From NCBI GenBank assembly GCA_026874595.1, contig CM049313.1:27030008-27094007 (forward strand): DNA of 64,000 nucleotides. Direction: 5' to 3'. The position numbers and the translations under genes are program-made. Under the pieces are notes generated by a model. That model had not been told where the DNA came from. It did not search any database and was given only the letters and a program-made list of their open reading frames with translations. Shown piece after piece: positions 12,700 through 23,159 of the stretch (position 1 is its first letter; each line of letters opens with the position of its first letter). This DNA is from Sipunculus nudus. Lineage: Eukaryota; Annelida; Sipuncula; Golfingiida; Sipunculidae.

Positions 12700-15600
12700 C
12701 AGGTTAGTGATCAATTCATCAACGTGAAGTCAGGTTCACTTTACACCAACCTAGTCTGGACTACATCACACTCATGGGGACGCAGGTTATTGATCAATTC
12801 ATCGGTGTAAAGTCAGGCCCACTCTACAGCAACCTAGTCTGGACTACATCACTGTCATGGGCACACAGGTTAGTGATCAATTCATCAACGTGAAGTCAGG
12901 TTCACTTTACACCAACCTAGTCTGGACTACATCACACTCATGGGGATGCAGGTTAGTGATCAATTCATCAACGTAAAATCAGGTTTATTTTACACCAACC
13001 TAGTCTGGACTACATCACAGTCATGGGGACGCAGGTTAGTGATCAATTCATCAACGTGAAGTCAGGTTCACTTTACACCAACCTAGTCTGGACTACATCA
13101 CAGTCATGGGAATGCAGGTTAGTGATCAATTCATTGACATGAACTCAGGCCCACTCTACACCAACCTAGTCTGGACTACATCACATTCATGGGGATGCAG
13201 GTTAGTGATCGATTCATTGACGTGAAGTCAGGCTCACTCTACACCAACCTAGTCTGGACTACATCACAGTCATGGGAATGCAGGTTAGTGATCAATTCAT
13301 TGACATGAACTCAGGCCCACTCTACACCAACCTAGTCTGGACTACATCACATTCATGGGGATGCAGGTTAGTGATCAATTCATTGACGTGAAGTCAGGCT
13401 CACTCTACACCAACCTAGTCTGGACTACATCACAGTCATGGGGACGCAGGTTAGTGATCAATTCATTGACAAGAAGTCAGGCTCACTCTACACCAACCTA
13501 GTCTGGACTACATCACAGTCATGGGGACGCAGGTTAGTGATCAATTCATCAACGTAAAGTCAGGTTCATTTTACACCAACCTAGTCTGGACTACATCACA
13601 CTCATGTGGACGCATGTTAGTGATCAATTCATTGACATAAAGTCAGGCTCACTCTACACCAACCTAGTCAGGACTACATCACAGTCATGGGGACGCAGGT
13701 TAGTTATCAATTCAATGACATGAAGTCAGGCTCACTCTACACCAACCTAGTCTGGACTACATCACAGTCATTTGGATGCAGGTTAGTGATCAATTCATCA
13801 ACGTAAATTCAGGCCCACTCTACAGCAACCTAGTCTGGACTTCATCACTGTCATGGGCACACAGGTTAGTGATCAATTCATCAACGTGAAGTCAGGTTCA
13901 CTTTACACCAACCTAGTCTGGACTACATTACAGTCTCTGGCACGCAGGTTAGTGATCAATTCATCAACGTGAAGTCAGGTTCACTTTACACCAACCTAGT
14001 CTGGACTACATCACAGTCTCTGGCACGCAGGTTAGTGATCAATTCATCAACGTGAAGTCAGGTTCACTTTACACCAACCTAGTCTGGACTACATCACAGT
14101 CTTGGGGACGCAGGTTAGTGATCAATTCATCAACGTGAAGTCAGGTTCACTTTACACCAACCTAGTCTGGACTACATCACACTCATGGGGACGCAGGTTA
14201 TTGATCAATTCATCGGTGTAAAGTCAGGCCCACTCTACAGCAACCTAGTCTGGACTACATCACTGTCATGGGCACACAGGTTAGTGATCAATTCATCAAC
14301 GTGAAGTCAGGTTCACTTTACACCAACCTAGTCTGGACTATTTCACAGTCATGGGGATGCAGGTTAGTGATCAATTCATCAACGTAAAATCAGGTTCATT
14401 TTACACCAACCTAGTCTGGACTACATCACACTCATGGGGACGCAGGTTAGTGATCAATTCATTGACGTGAAGTCAGGCTCACTCTACACCAACATAGTCT
14501 GGATTACATCACAGTCATGGGGACGCAGGTTAGTGATCAATTCATTGACGTGAAGTCAGGCTCACTCTACAGCAACCTAGTCTGGACTACATCACAGTCA
14601 TGGGGACGCAGGTTAATGATCAATTCATTGACGTGAAGTCAGGCTGACTCTACACCAACCTAGTCTGGACTACATCACAGTCATGGGGACACAGGTTAGT
14701 GATCAATTCATTGACGTGAAGTCAGGCTCACTCTACACCAACCTAGTCTAGACTACATCACAGTCATGGGGACGCAGGTTAGTAATCAATTCATCAAAGT
14801 GATGTCAGTCTGACTCTACACCAACCTAGTCTGGACTACATCACAGTCATGGGGACGCAGGTTAGTGATCAATTCATTGACGTGAAGTCAGGCTAACTCT
14901 ACACCAACCTAGTCTGGACTACATCACACTCATGGGGATGCAGGTTAGTGATCAATTCATCAACATAAAGTCAGGTTCATTTTACACCAACCGAGTCTGG
15001 ACTACATCACACTCATGGGGAAGCAGGTTAGTGATCAATTCATTGACGTGAAGTCAGGCTCACTCTACACCAACCGAGTCTGGACTACATCACAGTCATG
15101 GGGATGCAGGTTAGTGATCAATTCATTGATGTGAAGTCAGGCTCACTCTACACCAACCTAGTCTGGACTACATCACAGTCATGGGGACGCAGGTTAGTGA
15201 TCAATTCATTGATGTGACGTCAGGCCCACTCTACAGCAACCTAGTCTGGACTACATCAAAGTCATGGGGACGCAGTTTAGTGATCAATTCATCAAAGTGA
15301 AGTCAGGCTGACTCTACACCAACCTCGTCTGGACTACATCACAGTCATGGGGACGCAGGTTAGTGATCAATTCATCAAAGTGATGTCAGGCTGACTCTAC
15401 ACCAACCTAGTCTGGACTACATCACAGTCATGGGGATGCAGGTTAGTGATCAATTCATTGACGTGAAGTCAGGCTCACTCTACACCAACATTGTCTGGAC
15501 TACATCACAGTCATGGGGATGCAGGTTAGTGATCAATTCATTGACTTGAAGTCAGGCTCACTCTACACCAACCTAGTCTGGACTACATCACAGTCATGGG
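12700..15600. repeat. Right arm of the duplicated satellite sub-block
   Basis: This is the partner of the sub-block at 1260-3640 and lies on the far side of the 22-23-unit higher-order repeats. Relative to the left arm it has lost 3 units between markers at 13604 and 14101, and gained 9 units between 14101 and 15323, mostly near 14.46-15.18 kb. The change is always in whole 83-bp units. Confidence 0.85.
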
Positions 15601-17134
15601 GATGCAGGTTAATGATCAATTCATTGACGTGAAGTCAGGCTGACTCTAAACCAACCTAGTCTGGACTACATCACAGTCATGGGGAGGCAGGTTTGTGATC
15701 AATTCATCAACGTGAAGTCAGGCTCACTCTACACCAACCTAGTCTGGACTAAATCACAGTCATGGGGACGCAGGTTTGTGATCAATTCATCAAAGTGAAG
15801 TCAGGCTGACTCTACAGCAACCTAGTCTGGACTACATCACACTCATGGGGACGCAGGTTTGTGATCAATTCATTGACGTGAAGTCAGGCTCACTCTACAC
15901 CAACCTAGTCTGGACTACATCACAGTCATGGGGAAGCAGGTTTGTGATCAATTCATCAAAGTGAAGTCAGGCTGACTCTACACCAACCTAGTCTGGACTA
16001 CATCACAGTCATGGGGACGCAGGTTAGTGATCAATTCATTGACGTGATGTCAGGCTCACTCAACAGCAACCTAGTCTGGACTACATCACACTCATGGGGA
16101 CGCAGGTAAGTGATCAATTCATTGACGTGAAGTCAGGCTCACTCTACACCAACCTAGTCTTGACCACATCACAGTCATGGGGACGCAGGTTTGTGATCAA
16201 TTCATCAAAGTGAAGTCAGGCTGACTCTACACCAACCTAGTCTGGACTACATCACAGTCATGGGGACGCAGGTTAGTGATCAATTCATTGTCGTGAAGTC
16301 AGGCTCACTCTACAGCAACCTAGTCTGGACTACATCACAGTCATGGGGACGCAGGTTAGTGATCAATTCATTGATGTGAAGTCAGGCTCACTCTACACCA
16401 ACCTAGTCTGGACTACATAACAGTCATGGGGATGCAGGTTTGTGATCAATTGATTGACGTGAAGTCAGGCTGACTCTACACCAACCTAGTCTGGACTACA
16501 TCACAGTCATGGGGATGCAGGTTAATGATCAATTCATTGACTTAAAGTCAGGCTGACTCTACACCAACCTTGTCTGGACTACATCACAGTCATGGGGACG
16601 CAGGTTTGTGATCAATTCATCAAAGTGAAGTCAGGCTGACTCTACACCAACCTAGTCTGGACTACATCACAGTCATGGGGACGCAGGTTAGTGATCAATT
16701 CATTGTCGTGAAGTCAGGCTCACTCTACAGCAACCTAGTCTGGACTACATTACACTCATGGGGACGCAGGTTTGTGATCAATTCATTGACGTGAAGTCAG
16801 GCCCACTCTACACCAACCTAGTCTGGACTACATCACGGTCATGGGGATGCAGGTTAGTGATCAATTCATTGACGTGAAGTCAGGCTCACTCTACACCAAC
16901 GTAGTCTGGACTACATCACAGTCATTGGGATGCAGGTTAGTGATCAATTCATCAAAGTGAAGTCAGGCTCACTTTACACCAACTTAGTCTGGACTACATC
17001 ACAGTCATGGGGATGCAGGTTAGTGTTCCACTTCCTTGGATAACAGTAGGTCACCCCTTGACTGAGCCACAACACTGCACCTCATTGTTTCCTGACACGG
17101 ACTAAATTTTGTGAGACAGCCCCCTTATAAGCCC

Positions 17135-17156
17135 ACTACCCATGATGCCTTGCGCC
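17135..17156 (+). promoter_or_regulatory. ZNF143/Staf-like binding motif
   Basis: ACTACCCATGATGCCTTGCG, followed by CC, fits the long Staf/ZNF143 site (ACTAC, then CCCANNATGC, then a YTGCG tail). Just downstream is CCTAGCAAC, which contains an RFX-type half-site (RGYAAC). The motif lies 110 bp right of the satellite edge and 155 bp left of the DNA transposon at 17311, outside both. No gene start can be tied to it here. Confidence 0.5.
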
Positions 17157-17481
17157 GCCTAGCAACTGCGTTTGTGTACACTACCATTCAATTTCCTCTG
17201 TGTTGCCGACCGAGCTGGTCATGTCTACAACGCATCGCGACCCGCCGGTTCTGCTGTCTTGGTTCAGCGCTTCTGCCGGACCTCCATGTTTCCTGACAGT
17301 GGTACTGTAACAGGCCTCGAATTAGATGACCGGCAACTGGCAAATGCCGGTTAAAATTGGCTGGCTGCCGTCAGCCACGATCCACTTACAGTGATACACG
17401 GTGGCGCTAAGCTAGCCACCATTCGGATCTACTCAGGGAAAATTCCGGGAACATTTCAGATAAAAAATGGCTACCTGTCGG

Positions 17482-17596
17482 CCAATCAGAAAAATGATCT
17501 TTTATGGCCGGCGGTTATCAGCCAATCATAGCTAAGGATAGCGGTTACTGCAGCGTGGGAAACACATCTACATTATGTTACGCGTTATCCGATTGG
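17482..17596 (+). promoter_or_regulatory. Cluster of three CCAAT boxes
   Basis: CCAAT at 17482-17486 and 17522-17526, and ATTGG (reverse CCAAT) at 17592-17596, all sit inside the DNA transposon upstream of its short frame at 17855. The first two have the NF-Y-like context GCCAATCA. With a poly(A) signal downstream this could form a small transcription unit, but expression is unproven. Confidence 0.4.
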
Positions 17597-17854
17597 TCCG
17601 CTGTATAAGGATATTGGTAATACAGTTTTGCGGGAAACTACATCGTATGCATGCTGTGTTCAGTTGTAAAAACCCGCGTACCTCGTGTTTAACATATGTA
17701 GTATATAGATAAATACTGGGAACACCATTAATATATCTATTATAAGGTCTATCATCGTCCAAATTAGGCCTGCTATTAAATTATGACCTGGTAAAAAAAT
17801 TCCCATTTCCCAAGGTTCCGCGTCCGTGTCTCCATTTCACCCACCGTTGTCACG

Positions 17855-18064
17855 ATGGCTGCATCAGCTAAACTTAGCACTGTCAGAAAATGGAAAAGCC
17901 AGTACGACTGGTTGCAGTACGAAACTGATGAACATGGTTACGTGTCAGTGATATGGTGCAGCCTCCACCTCTTGCAGAATTTGATGCAATCCCTGCCCTT
18001 GTTCACTTGGAAGGGAAAAAAACCCAGAAGAGGCGAATACAGGAAGGGTGCTGCTGCAAAATAG
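17855..18064 (+). pseudogene. Short frame with TTF/BED-like zinc-finger start inside the DNA transposon
   Basis: The 69-codon frame opens MAASAKLSTVRKWKSQYDWL. The pattern KWKxxYxWLxYxxxxxGxVxxxxC resembles the start of TTF-type or BED-like fingers found in hAT-derived proteins, but the expected second cysteine is missing and the reading breaks down after IWCSL. The + frame one base over reads LAEFDAIPALVH over about 17970-18005, which looks coding-like and suggests a frameshift or lost splice. A polyadenylation signal AATAAA lies about 60 bp after the stop. Best read as the degraded N-terminus of a transposase or captured exon; it could also be a chance frame. Confidence 0.4.
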
Positions 18065-18121
18065 TTTGAGGACTGGCCAAAGATGACTCGGGGTCACCTG
18101 GTGACTATGTTTATGAATGAT

Positions 18122-18175
18122 GAATAAAAAATACTTGGATATGTTTTTTCCTTATTTTGACTTTATTCCAAATAA
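18122..18175 (+). terminator. Candidate polyadenylation signals
   Basis: AATAAA occurs just downstream of the short frame's stop (GATGAATAAAAAATAC, about 18123) and again near 18170 (CCAAATAAAATAATG), within AT-rich DNA. Positionally they could end a transcript of the transposon's short frame. AATAAA is common in AT-rich DNA, so support is weak. Confidence 0.35.
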
Positions 18176-18320
18176 AATAATGCAAACAAATGAAAAAGTG
18201 AAAACTGCCTGTCAAATTTCTTTGTTGCCTGTCAAGTTCAAATTTGACAGGCAGCAGTAGCTTGTCATTTCCAAAAATAAAATTCGAGGCCTGTGTAAGT
18301 AGTTATAAACCCTCCCCAGT

Positions 18321-18731
18321 ATGTCGAGACGCCCAGAAACCCCACTGAGTAGAAAATGTCACCATTGTTTGGGGCTCCTGCATGACAGTTGCCCGGTCTT
18401 CCTTAGGTCAACCGGCGAATGTGGCGGGCCAACGAATCCATGCCCACTTTGTTTATCTTGGGATAGAAAAGAGTGGAAGAAGTGTGCTGCCTATTTTAAA
18501 TCAAAAGACATAAAAGATTTGCCCCTTCCCAAAGATAGGATTTCTTGTCTGAGAGGAGGGGAAGGGAAGCCTCTAGACTGGAGTCAGGCTTCTTTAAAAT
18601 TAGTATCCCAAGCACAAGTTGCTCCTTCCACTCCGGAACTAGAAAGAATCACCACTCAGCAGTCTGGTACATCCGGACCCTTCACCTATCTAAGCCCCCG
18701 TAGAGGCATCGCCCTGGGTGGTAGAGAGTAG
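18321..18731 (+). pseudogene. DIRS gag-like frame with C-x2-CLG...C-x2-C motif
   Basis: 136 codons from the ATG of MSRRPETP. A cysteine/histidine block near residues 14-47 (CHHCLGLLHDSC, later CPLCLSW) matches the layout of the gag-like first frame of DIRS elements (CxxCLGxxH...CxxC). The remainder is rich in Ser, Pro and charged residues. It is followed with overlap by another frame (18718-18966) that probably continues gag after a frameshift, with a helix-like run REALKAMMASVMGKFVAEL. Confidence 0.6.
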
Positions 18732-18966
18732 GGCTCGACCCCCTATAGAAGACCTAGTCTCCAGGGAAGCCCTCAAGGCTATGATGGCCTCTGTGATGGG
18801 CAAGTTCGTGGCAGAACTGTGCCTGACCATGAGCAGACCAATTATAGAGAGCAGCACTGGAGGGCGAAATCCAAAAAATGCACCACAATTGAGCGATAAG
18901 GTTAGTAGATCCCCGCTCTCTAGGCTTTTATTCCCATGTTTTCCTTGTACAAAAGGAAAACTGTGA
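18718..18966 (+). pseudogene. Probable frameshifted continuation of the DIRS gag-like frame
   Basis: 82 codons, opening within the end of the preceding frame. The run DLVSREALKAMMASVMGKFV is plausible gag-like helix. It ends 39 bp before the RT frame and has no motif of its own, so its identity rests on position. Confidence 0.4.
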
Positions 18967-19004
18967 TTAGCGGCCTATAATCGATTTAAAGGCCCTCAAT
19001 CAGT

Positions 19005-19382
19005 ATGTTGAAACACCGTAATTTCGGATGCACAACATCCATTCGGTTCTACAGACTGTCAGTCAGGGCGACTGGTCTTGCACGTTGGTTTAAAAGATGT
19101 GTATTTCCATTTGCATATCGAGACCAAGTGTATCAGTTTCAGGCCCTGCCCTTTGGGCTCAGCCTGGCACTGTGGCTGTTCTCTCAGCTAGTAGACCTCA
19201 TGGCGGTGCATCATAGGTCCCAGGGGATCTCTATGATCCCCTGTCTGGATGATTGGCTGTTCCACCACCTCGACTTACAGGTGACCCTCCGTCACCGGGA
19301 GGTAGTCATAGAGACAGTACAATCCCTGGGATCTATCATAAACCTGGAGAAATCGCACCTGGAACCTTCTCGGGTGATGTAG
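19005..19382 (+). pseudogene. DIRS reverse transcriptase fragment
   Basis: The palm is recognisable: YQFQALPFGLSLA (template-grip block), then IPCLDDWLFHH, where the active-site box reads CLDDW instead of YLDDW but keeps both aspartates, then LGSIINLEKSHLEPS. The preceding catalytic block LKDVYFH is at 19090-19110 in another frame, so at least one frameshift separates the first catalytic Asp from the DD pair. LDDW with a following Trp is characteristic of DIRS-like RTs rather than Ty3 or LINE enzymes. Confidence 0.78.
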
Positions 19383-19422
19383 ATCAACATCAGGTATGTA
19401 GATCGACCTGTCACGGGGTTGG

Positions 19423-20187
19423 GTGGCATTGCCATCTCCAATGGCGGTGAAAATAATGGGAGCTATAAGCAGCCTGTTACGTCACTCCCTGGTTTCAACA
19501 TGGGATGCAGCTGCGGTCATGGACAACCTCAACTGGGCGGCTAACTTTCTTTTTCTGTTCAGACAGATGGAGTTACGTCCAGTTCAGCAGTTGTTTTGCC
19601 GGTTTCACCTGCACTGGTCGGCACAACCTTGCTCTGCCCACATTCCTCGCAGGGATCTATGGCGGGTGCTGCGTCTCTGGCGTTCCCAACAATTTCACAC
19701 GCAGGGCTGCTTCTGTGTCCCGGTTGCTCCGGTGACCATTTATACAGACGCATCTCTCGTAGGATGGGCTCCCACTGGGGGAGCGCCGCCTTTCCGGTCT
19801 CTGGTCGGACACCAAGGTGAGCCTGCACATCAATTTGCTGGAAACAAGAGCCATCTGCCTGGCTCTGAAAGAGTGGGCTCCTCTCCTTCCAGGCTGTCCG
19901 GTTCTTCTTTACTGCGACAATGTAACAGCGGTGGCTTACATCAACCTCCTTGCCGAGTCTCTTTGCTTCCTCTGTTTTTGTCAGTCAATCAGGTCTCCCA
20001 TTTCAGCCACCAATATTGCGGGCACCAGGATCATCCTGGCCGACGCCCTCTCCTGTACAATGTCGCCCCTCCCCAAAGTGTGGCAATTTCACCCAGGGCT
20101 GACCCCAAACTTTTCACGATCTGGGGTCCTCCGGAGATAGACCTGTTTGCCTCAGATCTTTATTTCAGCTCCCATGGTTTGTATTGA
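19423..20187 (+). pseudogene. DIRS RNase H and connection region, frameshifted
   Basis: This frame carries VTIYTDASLVGWAPTGG (first RNase H Asp, near 19730) and, at its end, LFTIWGPPEIDLFASDLYF, the IW...G.P..DLFAS block that follows RNase H in DIRS elements. The middle of RNase H (HINLLETRAICLALKEW and LLYCDNVTAVAYIN, with the catalytic Glu and Asp) is in another frame at 19817-20140, so two compensating frameshifts lie between. Length and block order match a DIRS pol. Confidence 0.75.
19817..20140 (+). pseudogene. DIRS RNase H central blocks (out-of-frame segment)
   Basis: Contains HINLLETRAICLALKEWAPL, then LLYCDNVTAVAYIN and AGTRIILADALSC, corresponding to the Glu, Asp and NxxADALSR blocks of DIRS RNase H. 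It is separated by frameshifts from the TDAS block upstream and the DLFAS block downstream. Its ATG is only the first Met of the segment. Confidence 0.72.
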
Positions 20188-20590
20188 TCGCCCCGTCCCA
20201 GAGAGTGATCGGGCGCGATGCCTTCCAGATACCATGGAACAACAGGTTCCTGTACGCGTTTCCCCGCCGAAGCTCATACCGCGGGTGCTGGAATGCCTTC
20301 GTTACTCAAGGGGAACTCTCATGATACTGATTCTTCGGATTCATGCCCTCTGGTGTCCGGTTCTTATGGATCTTCTGATCGACTGGCCCCGGTGTCTACT
20401 GCCGTGGCCGGACATCCTGCGCAAGGGCTGTTTCGGCGCTCCTAGCAAGTCGCCCATCTAAGCACATGTCTGTTATCGTCGACCACCTTTGTAGTGCAGG
20501 CTTTTCAAGAGAGGCAGCTCTTGTCATCGCCACTCCACATAGCCTATGACGCTTGCTGGCTGCTCTATGTGGAGTGGGCGAAGCGCCGAT
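20147..20590 (+). pseudogene. End of DIRS pol and broken start of a tyrosine recombinase
   Basis: Near 20215-20275 one frame reads DAFQIPWNNRFLYAFPP, the block after DLFAS in DIRS pol, continuing into PPKLIPRVLECLRYS in another frame. Near 20480-20590 the pieces LCSAGFSREAALVIATP and, one frame over, PLHIAYDACWLLYVEWAKRR resemble the core-binding start of DIRS tyrosine recombinases (ST..AY...W..F.EWC). The recombinase catalytic domain is absent. Confidence 0.55.
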
Positions 20591-20633
20591 ATATAGGCAT
20601 TGTTCGCCCCTAGGCTCAGTAACTCATGGTATT

Positions 20634-20849
20634 TTGGCTCAGCTGACTGTAAGTCATCTGAGCTATAGTCGTGGTCAATTGTCCTTCGTCCGTCTGTCCG
20701 TCCATAGATGTGGCACATTTTGAAATTGTAAGACCTAGGAATCCAAAATTTGGCATAATGTTAGATGTCCCCAAGATCTCCTACCAAGCTGAAAACTGGG
20801 TCTTTGTGACTTCGTTCCTTTGAGAAATTAAGGAAAAACCTCAATTTTT
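20634..20849 (+). mobile_element. Family A, 5' fragment
   Basis: Begins at the degraded TTTTGGCTCAGCTGACTGTA, the 5' terminus shared with copies at 35388, 46946 and 55276, and runs through the GTCYGTC-rich tract. A family B 5' end (AGCAAACCTGTGAGC) takes over at 20850. No family A 3' end follows within the next 14 kb. Confidence 0.8.
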
Positions 20850-21586
20850 AGCAAACCTGTGAGCTATTTGCGATGGTGTGGCTTTGTCTGGCGTCCATCG
20901 TTCGTCATCTGTACGTTAACCCATACTATCTTGAAAACGGCAAGAGTTAGCATCACAAAATTTTATGCAAAAAATTAGTCATCTAAAAAACTATCAGATT
21001 TTGCTAATTTTTTGGCTAACTGCATTTTCTTAGATTTTATAGGTAAAAAGCTAAAAAAGCTTTAAAAGTCTTCTCTGAAACTTTTCAGCCAAATTGTTCA
21101 ATATTTCACAGATATGATTCCTGGAACAATCTCTCACAAGTTTGTTCGATTGGTTTAAGTTCAGTGATTTTAGCCGAGTTACAGGAAGTTGAACTTAGTC
21201 ATCTGTCAAAAAAAGCAAACTAAAATTACAATCTCAGAAACGGCTGGAGCTACCATCACCAAATTTTATGCCAATGTTGGTCACATGAGTCTTATCTGAA
21301 ATTGGGATATTGGAGGCTCCACCTGCATCAGCCTTTTTTGTATGGGAGTCATCAGTGCCCGTATCATACTGACGGCTACAAAAAACATCTTCTCTGAAAC
21401 CATATGGCCAAATTTTTTAATATCGCACATTAATTATCCTCAGATGTTGATAATTCAAGTTTGTTCAAATGGTTTTGGTTCAGTGATTTTTGGCTGAGTT
21501 ATGGGAAGCCATTTTGCAGTATTTTCCCATATTAGTTATAAACCTGCAAAATGTTTTTTGACTTACGCCACTGATTCCAATTTGTT
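20850..21586 (+). mobile_element. Family B, 5' fragment (copy 1)
   Basis: Starts with TTTTT then AGCAAACCTGTGAGC, a variant of the family 5' terminus AGCGAACCTGTGAGC, followed by the shared GTACGTTAACCCATACTATC segment. At 21587 a second family B 5' end interrupts it; the equivalent uninterrupted sequence in copy 2 is near 22505. Confidence 0.82.
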
Positions 21587-23159
21587 AGTGAACCTGTGAG
21601 CTTATGCGATGGTGTGGCATCATCCGGCATCTGTTGGCCATCGTCCGTCGTCTGTATGTTAACCCATACTATCTTGAAAATGGCAAGAGTTAGCATCATG
21701 AAATTTTATGCAAAAAATTAGTCATCTAAAAAACTATCAGATTTTACTTATTTTTTGGCTAACTGCATTTTCTTAGATTTTTTAGGGAAAAAGCTGAAAA
21801 AGCTTTAAAAATCTTCTTCTCTGAAACTGTTCAGCCAAATTGTCCAATATTTCACATAAATGATTCCTGGAACAATCTCTCTCAATTTGTTTAAATGGTT
21901 TAAGTTCGGTGATTTTTGGCCGAGTTACATAAAGTTGAACTTAGTCATCTGTCCAAAAAAGCATACTAAAATTACAATCTCAGAAACAGCTGGAGCTATC
22001 ATCACCAAATTTTATGCCAATGTTTGATCATATGAGTCATATATTGGTGGCCCAACCTGCATCGGCCTTTTTTGTACAGGGTCATCAGTGCCTGTATCAT
22101 ACTGACAGCTACAAAAAACTTCATCTCTGAAACCATATGGCCAAATTGTTTAATATCGCACAGAAATGATCCTAGGGTAGTGCTTTCTGAAGTTTGTTCA
22201 AATGGTCTCTTTTCAGTGAATTTTGGCTGAGTTATGGGAAGCTGAATTTAGTCATATGCCATAACAGCCCATTTTAGCTCAGTGGCTACAAAGATCTTCT
22301 TCTCAAAAACCACTGGGCCAAATTCTTAAATCTCACACATTAATTATCCTCAGATGTTGATAATTCAAGTTTGTTCAAATGGTTTTGGTTCAGTGCTTTT
22401 TTGCTGAGTTACGGGAAGCTGAACTTAGCCAGTTTGCTGTATCTTCCTATACGAGTTATAAACCTGCGAAACGTTTTTCGACTGATGCCTCTGAAGCCAG
22501 TTTGTTAAATATTTTACAGAATAATCCCTACAATAACACTTATAATAATTGTCATTAATGGTTCCACTTGAATGATTTTTGGTTGAATTATGGAGATAGA
22601 ATTGAGTCATTTTACCATATATATTAGCTGTGTGATGCTGTTACATCTGGCATGGCACCAGTTTATCAGCATCTATTACATCATGCCACTAGACATTTAG
22701 ATTTCAGGTTATATTTGGTTAATATTGACAAGAAAGTTTTTTTAAAAGCTTTTAAAAAATTTAGATTTATGATTTAAGTTATACATCATACCAGGCAATG
22801 TTACAATCATGGACGATTAGCTCTCTGTAGCTATATAAAGACAACTGTACGTGGATTGTAAATTATTGGTATCCCTACTCAACTTAATTAAATAATTTGC
22901 CATCAATGATATATATCTGTATTTTAATTTTGCATTCAGTATGCATCTGTAATAATTTTACATATATTCCTGATTTCTTTTATTTTTAATAAAAGTCAGC
23001 TGAAAAGTATTTTGTATTGGGAAAATAAATTTCAAAGTTATTTCAAGTAGGGACCACTTTTGTGTACAGATGGCAGCACTAGGTTTACCATTGGCAGATT
23101 GCCAGTGCTTCGAAGTTGGCCATTAGCCAAGATAATGTCAGCTCTATAAATAGTTTTGG

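Larger units (their letters stand above)
1045..17025. repeat. 83-bp satellite array, about 192.5 units
   Basis: Every unit begins with CCTAGTCTGGACTACATCAC and recurs every 83 bp. Unit starts at 1048, 1131 and 1214 and at 16817, 16900 and 16983 give 190 units over 15769 bp, exactly 1 bp short of 190 x 83. The missing base is in the unit near 4250 (ATCAATGGAAG instead of ATCAACGTGAAG). Units fall into linked variant classes: CATCAACG with GGTTCACTTTAC; CATTGACG with GGCTCACTCTAC; CATCAAAG with GGCTGACTC; and AAAGTCAGGCCCACTCTACAGC. No gene is carried; short open frames inside it are periodic artefacts. Right of 17025 the phase is lost abruptly. Confidence 0.98.
17311..18293 (+). mobile_element. 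983-bp DNA transposon, hAT5-like
   Basis: The element starts with CAGGCCTCGAATT (17311-17323) and ends with the exact reverse complement AATTCGAGGCCTG (18281-18293). It is flanked on both sides by TGTAA (17306-17310 and 18294-18298), a 5-bp target duplication. Inside are sub-terminal repeats of GCCTGTCAA and TTGACAGGC (about 18210-18250), a hairpin ACCGGCA/TGCCGGT (17329-17351), CCAAT boxes, a 69-codon frame with a TTF-like zinc-finger start, and AATAAA. hAT subgroups with 5-bp duplications exist, and hAT proteins often begin with BED or TTF fingers, so hAT5-like is the best guess. It is too short to encode a transposase. Confidence 0.72.
18299..20633 (+). mobile_element. Degraded DIRS-type retroelement (gag, RT, RNase H, YR start)
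   Basis: In order on the + strand this stretch holds a cysteine-rich gag-like frame, an RT with the DIRS-type LDDWL box, an RNase H with TDAS, LLET and YCDN blocks, the DIRS signature IWGPPEIDLFAS, and a broken start of a tyrosine recombinase. The reading switches frame several times and the 3' part is missing; family A sequence follows at about 20634. The left end adjoins the target duplication of the DNA transposon. No split direct repeats or inverted termini typical of DIRS ends were found. It is non-functional. Confidence 0.82.

Noticed and set aside
1045-17025. CRISPR-like array
   Set aside because: Units are contiguous with no unique spacers and the context is eukaryotic.
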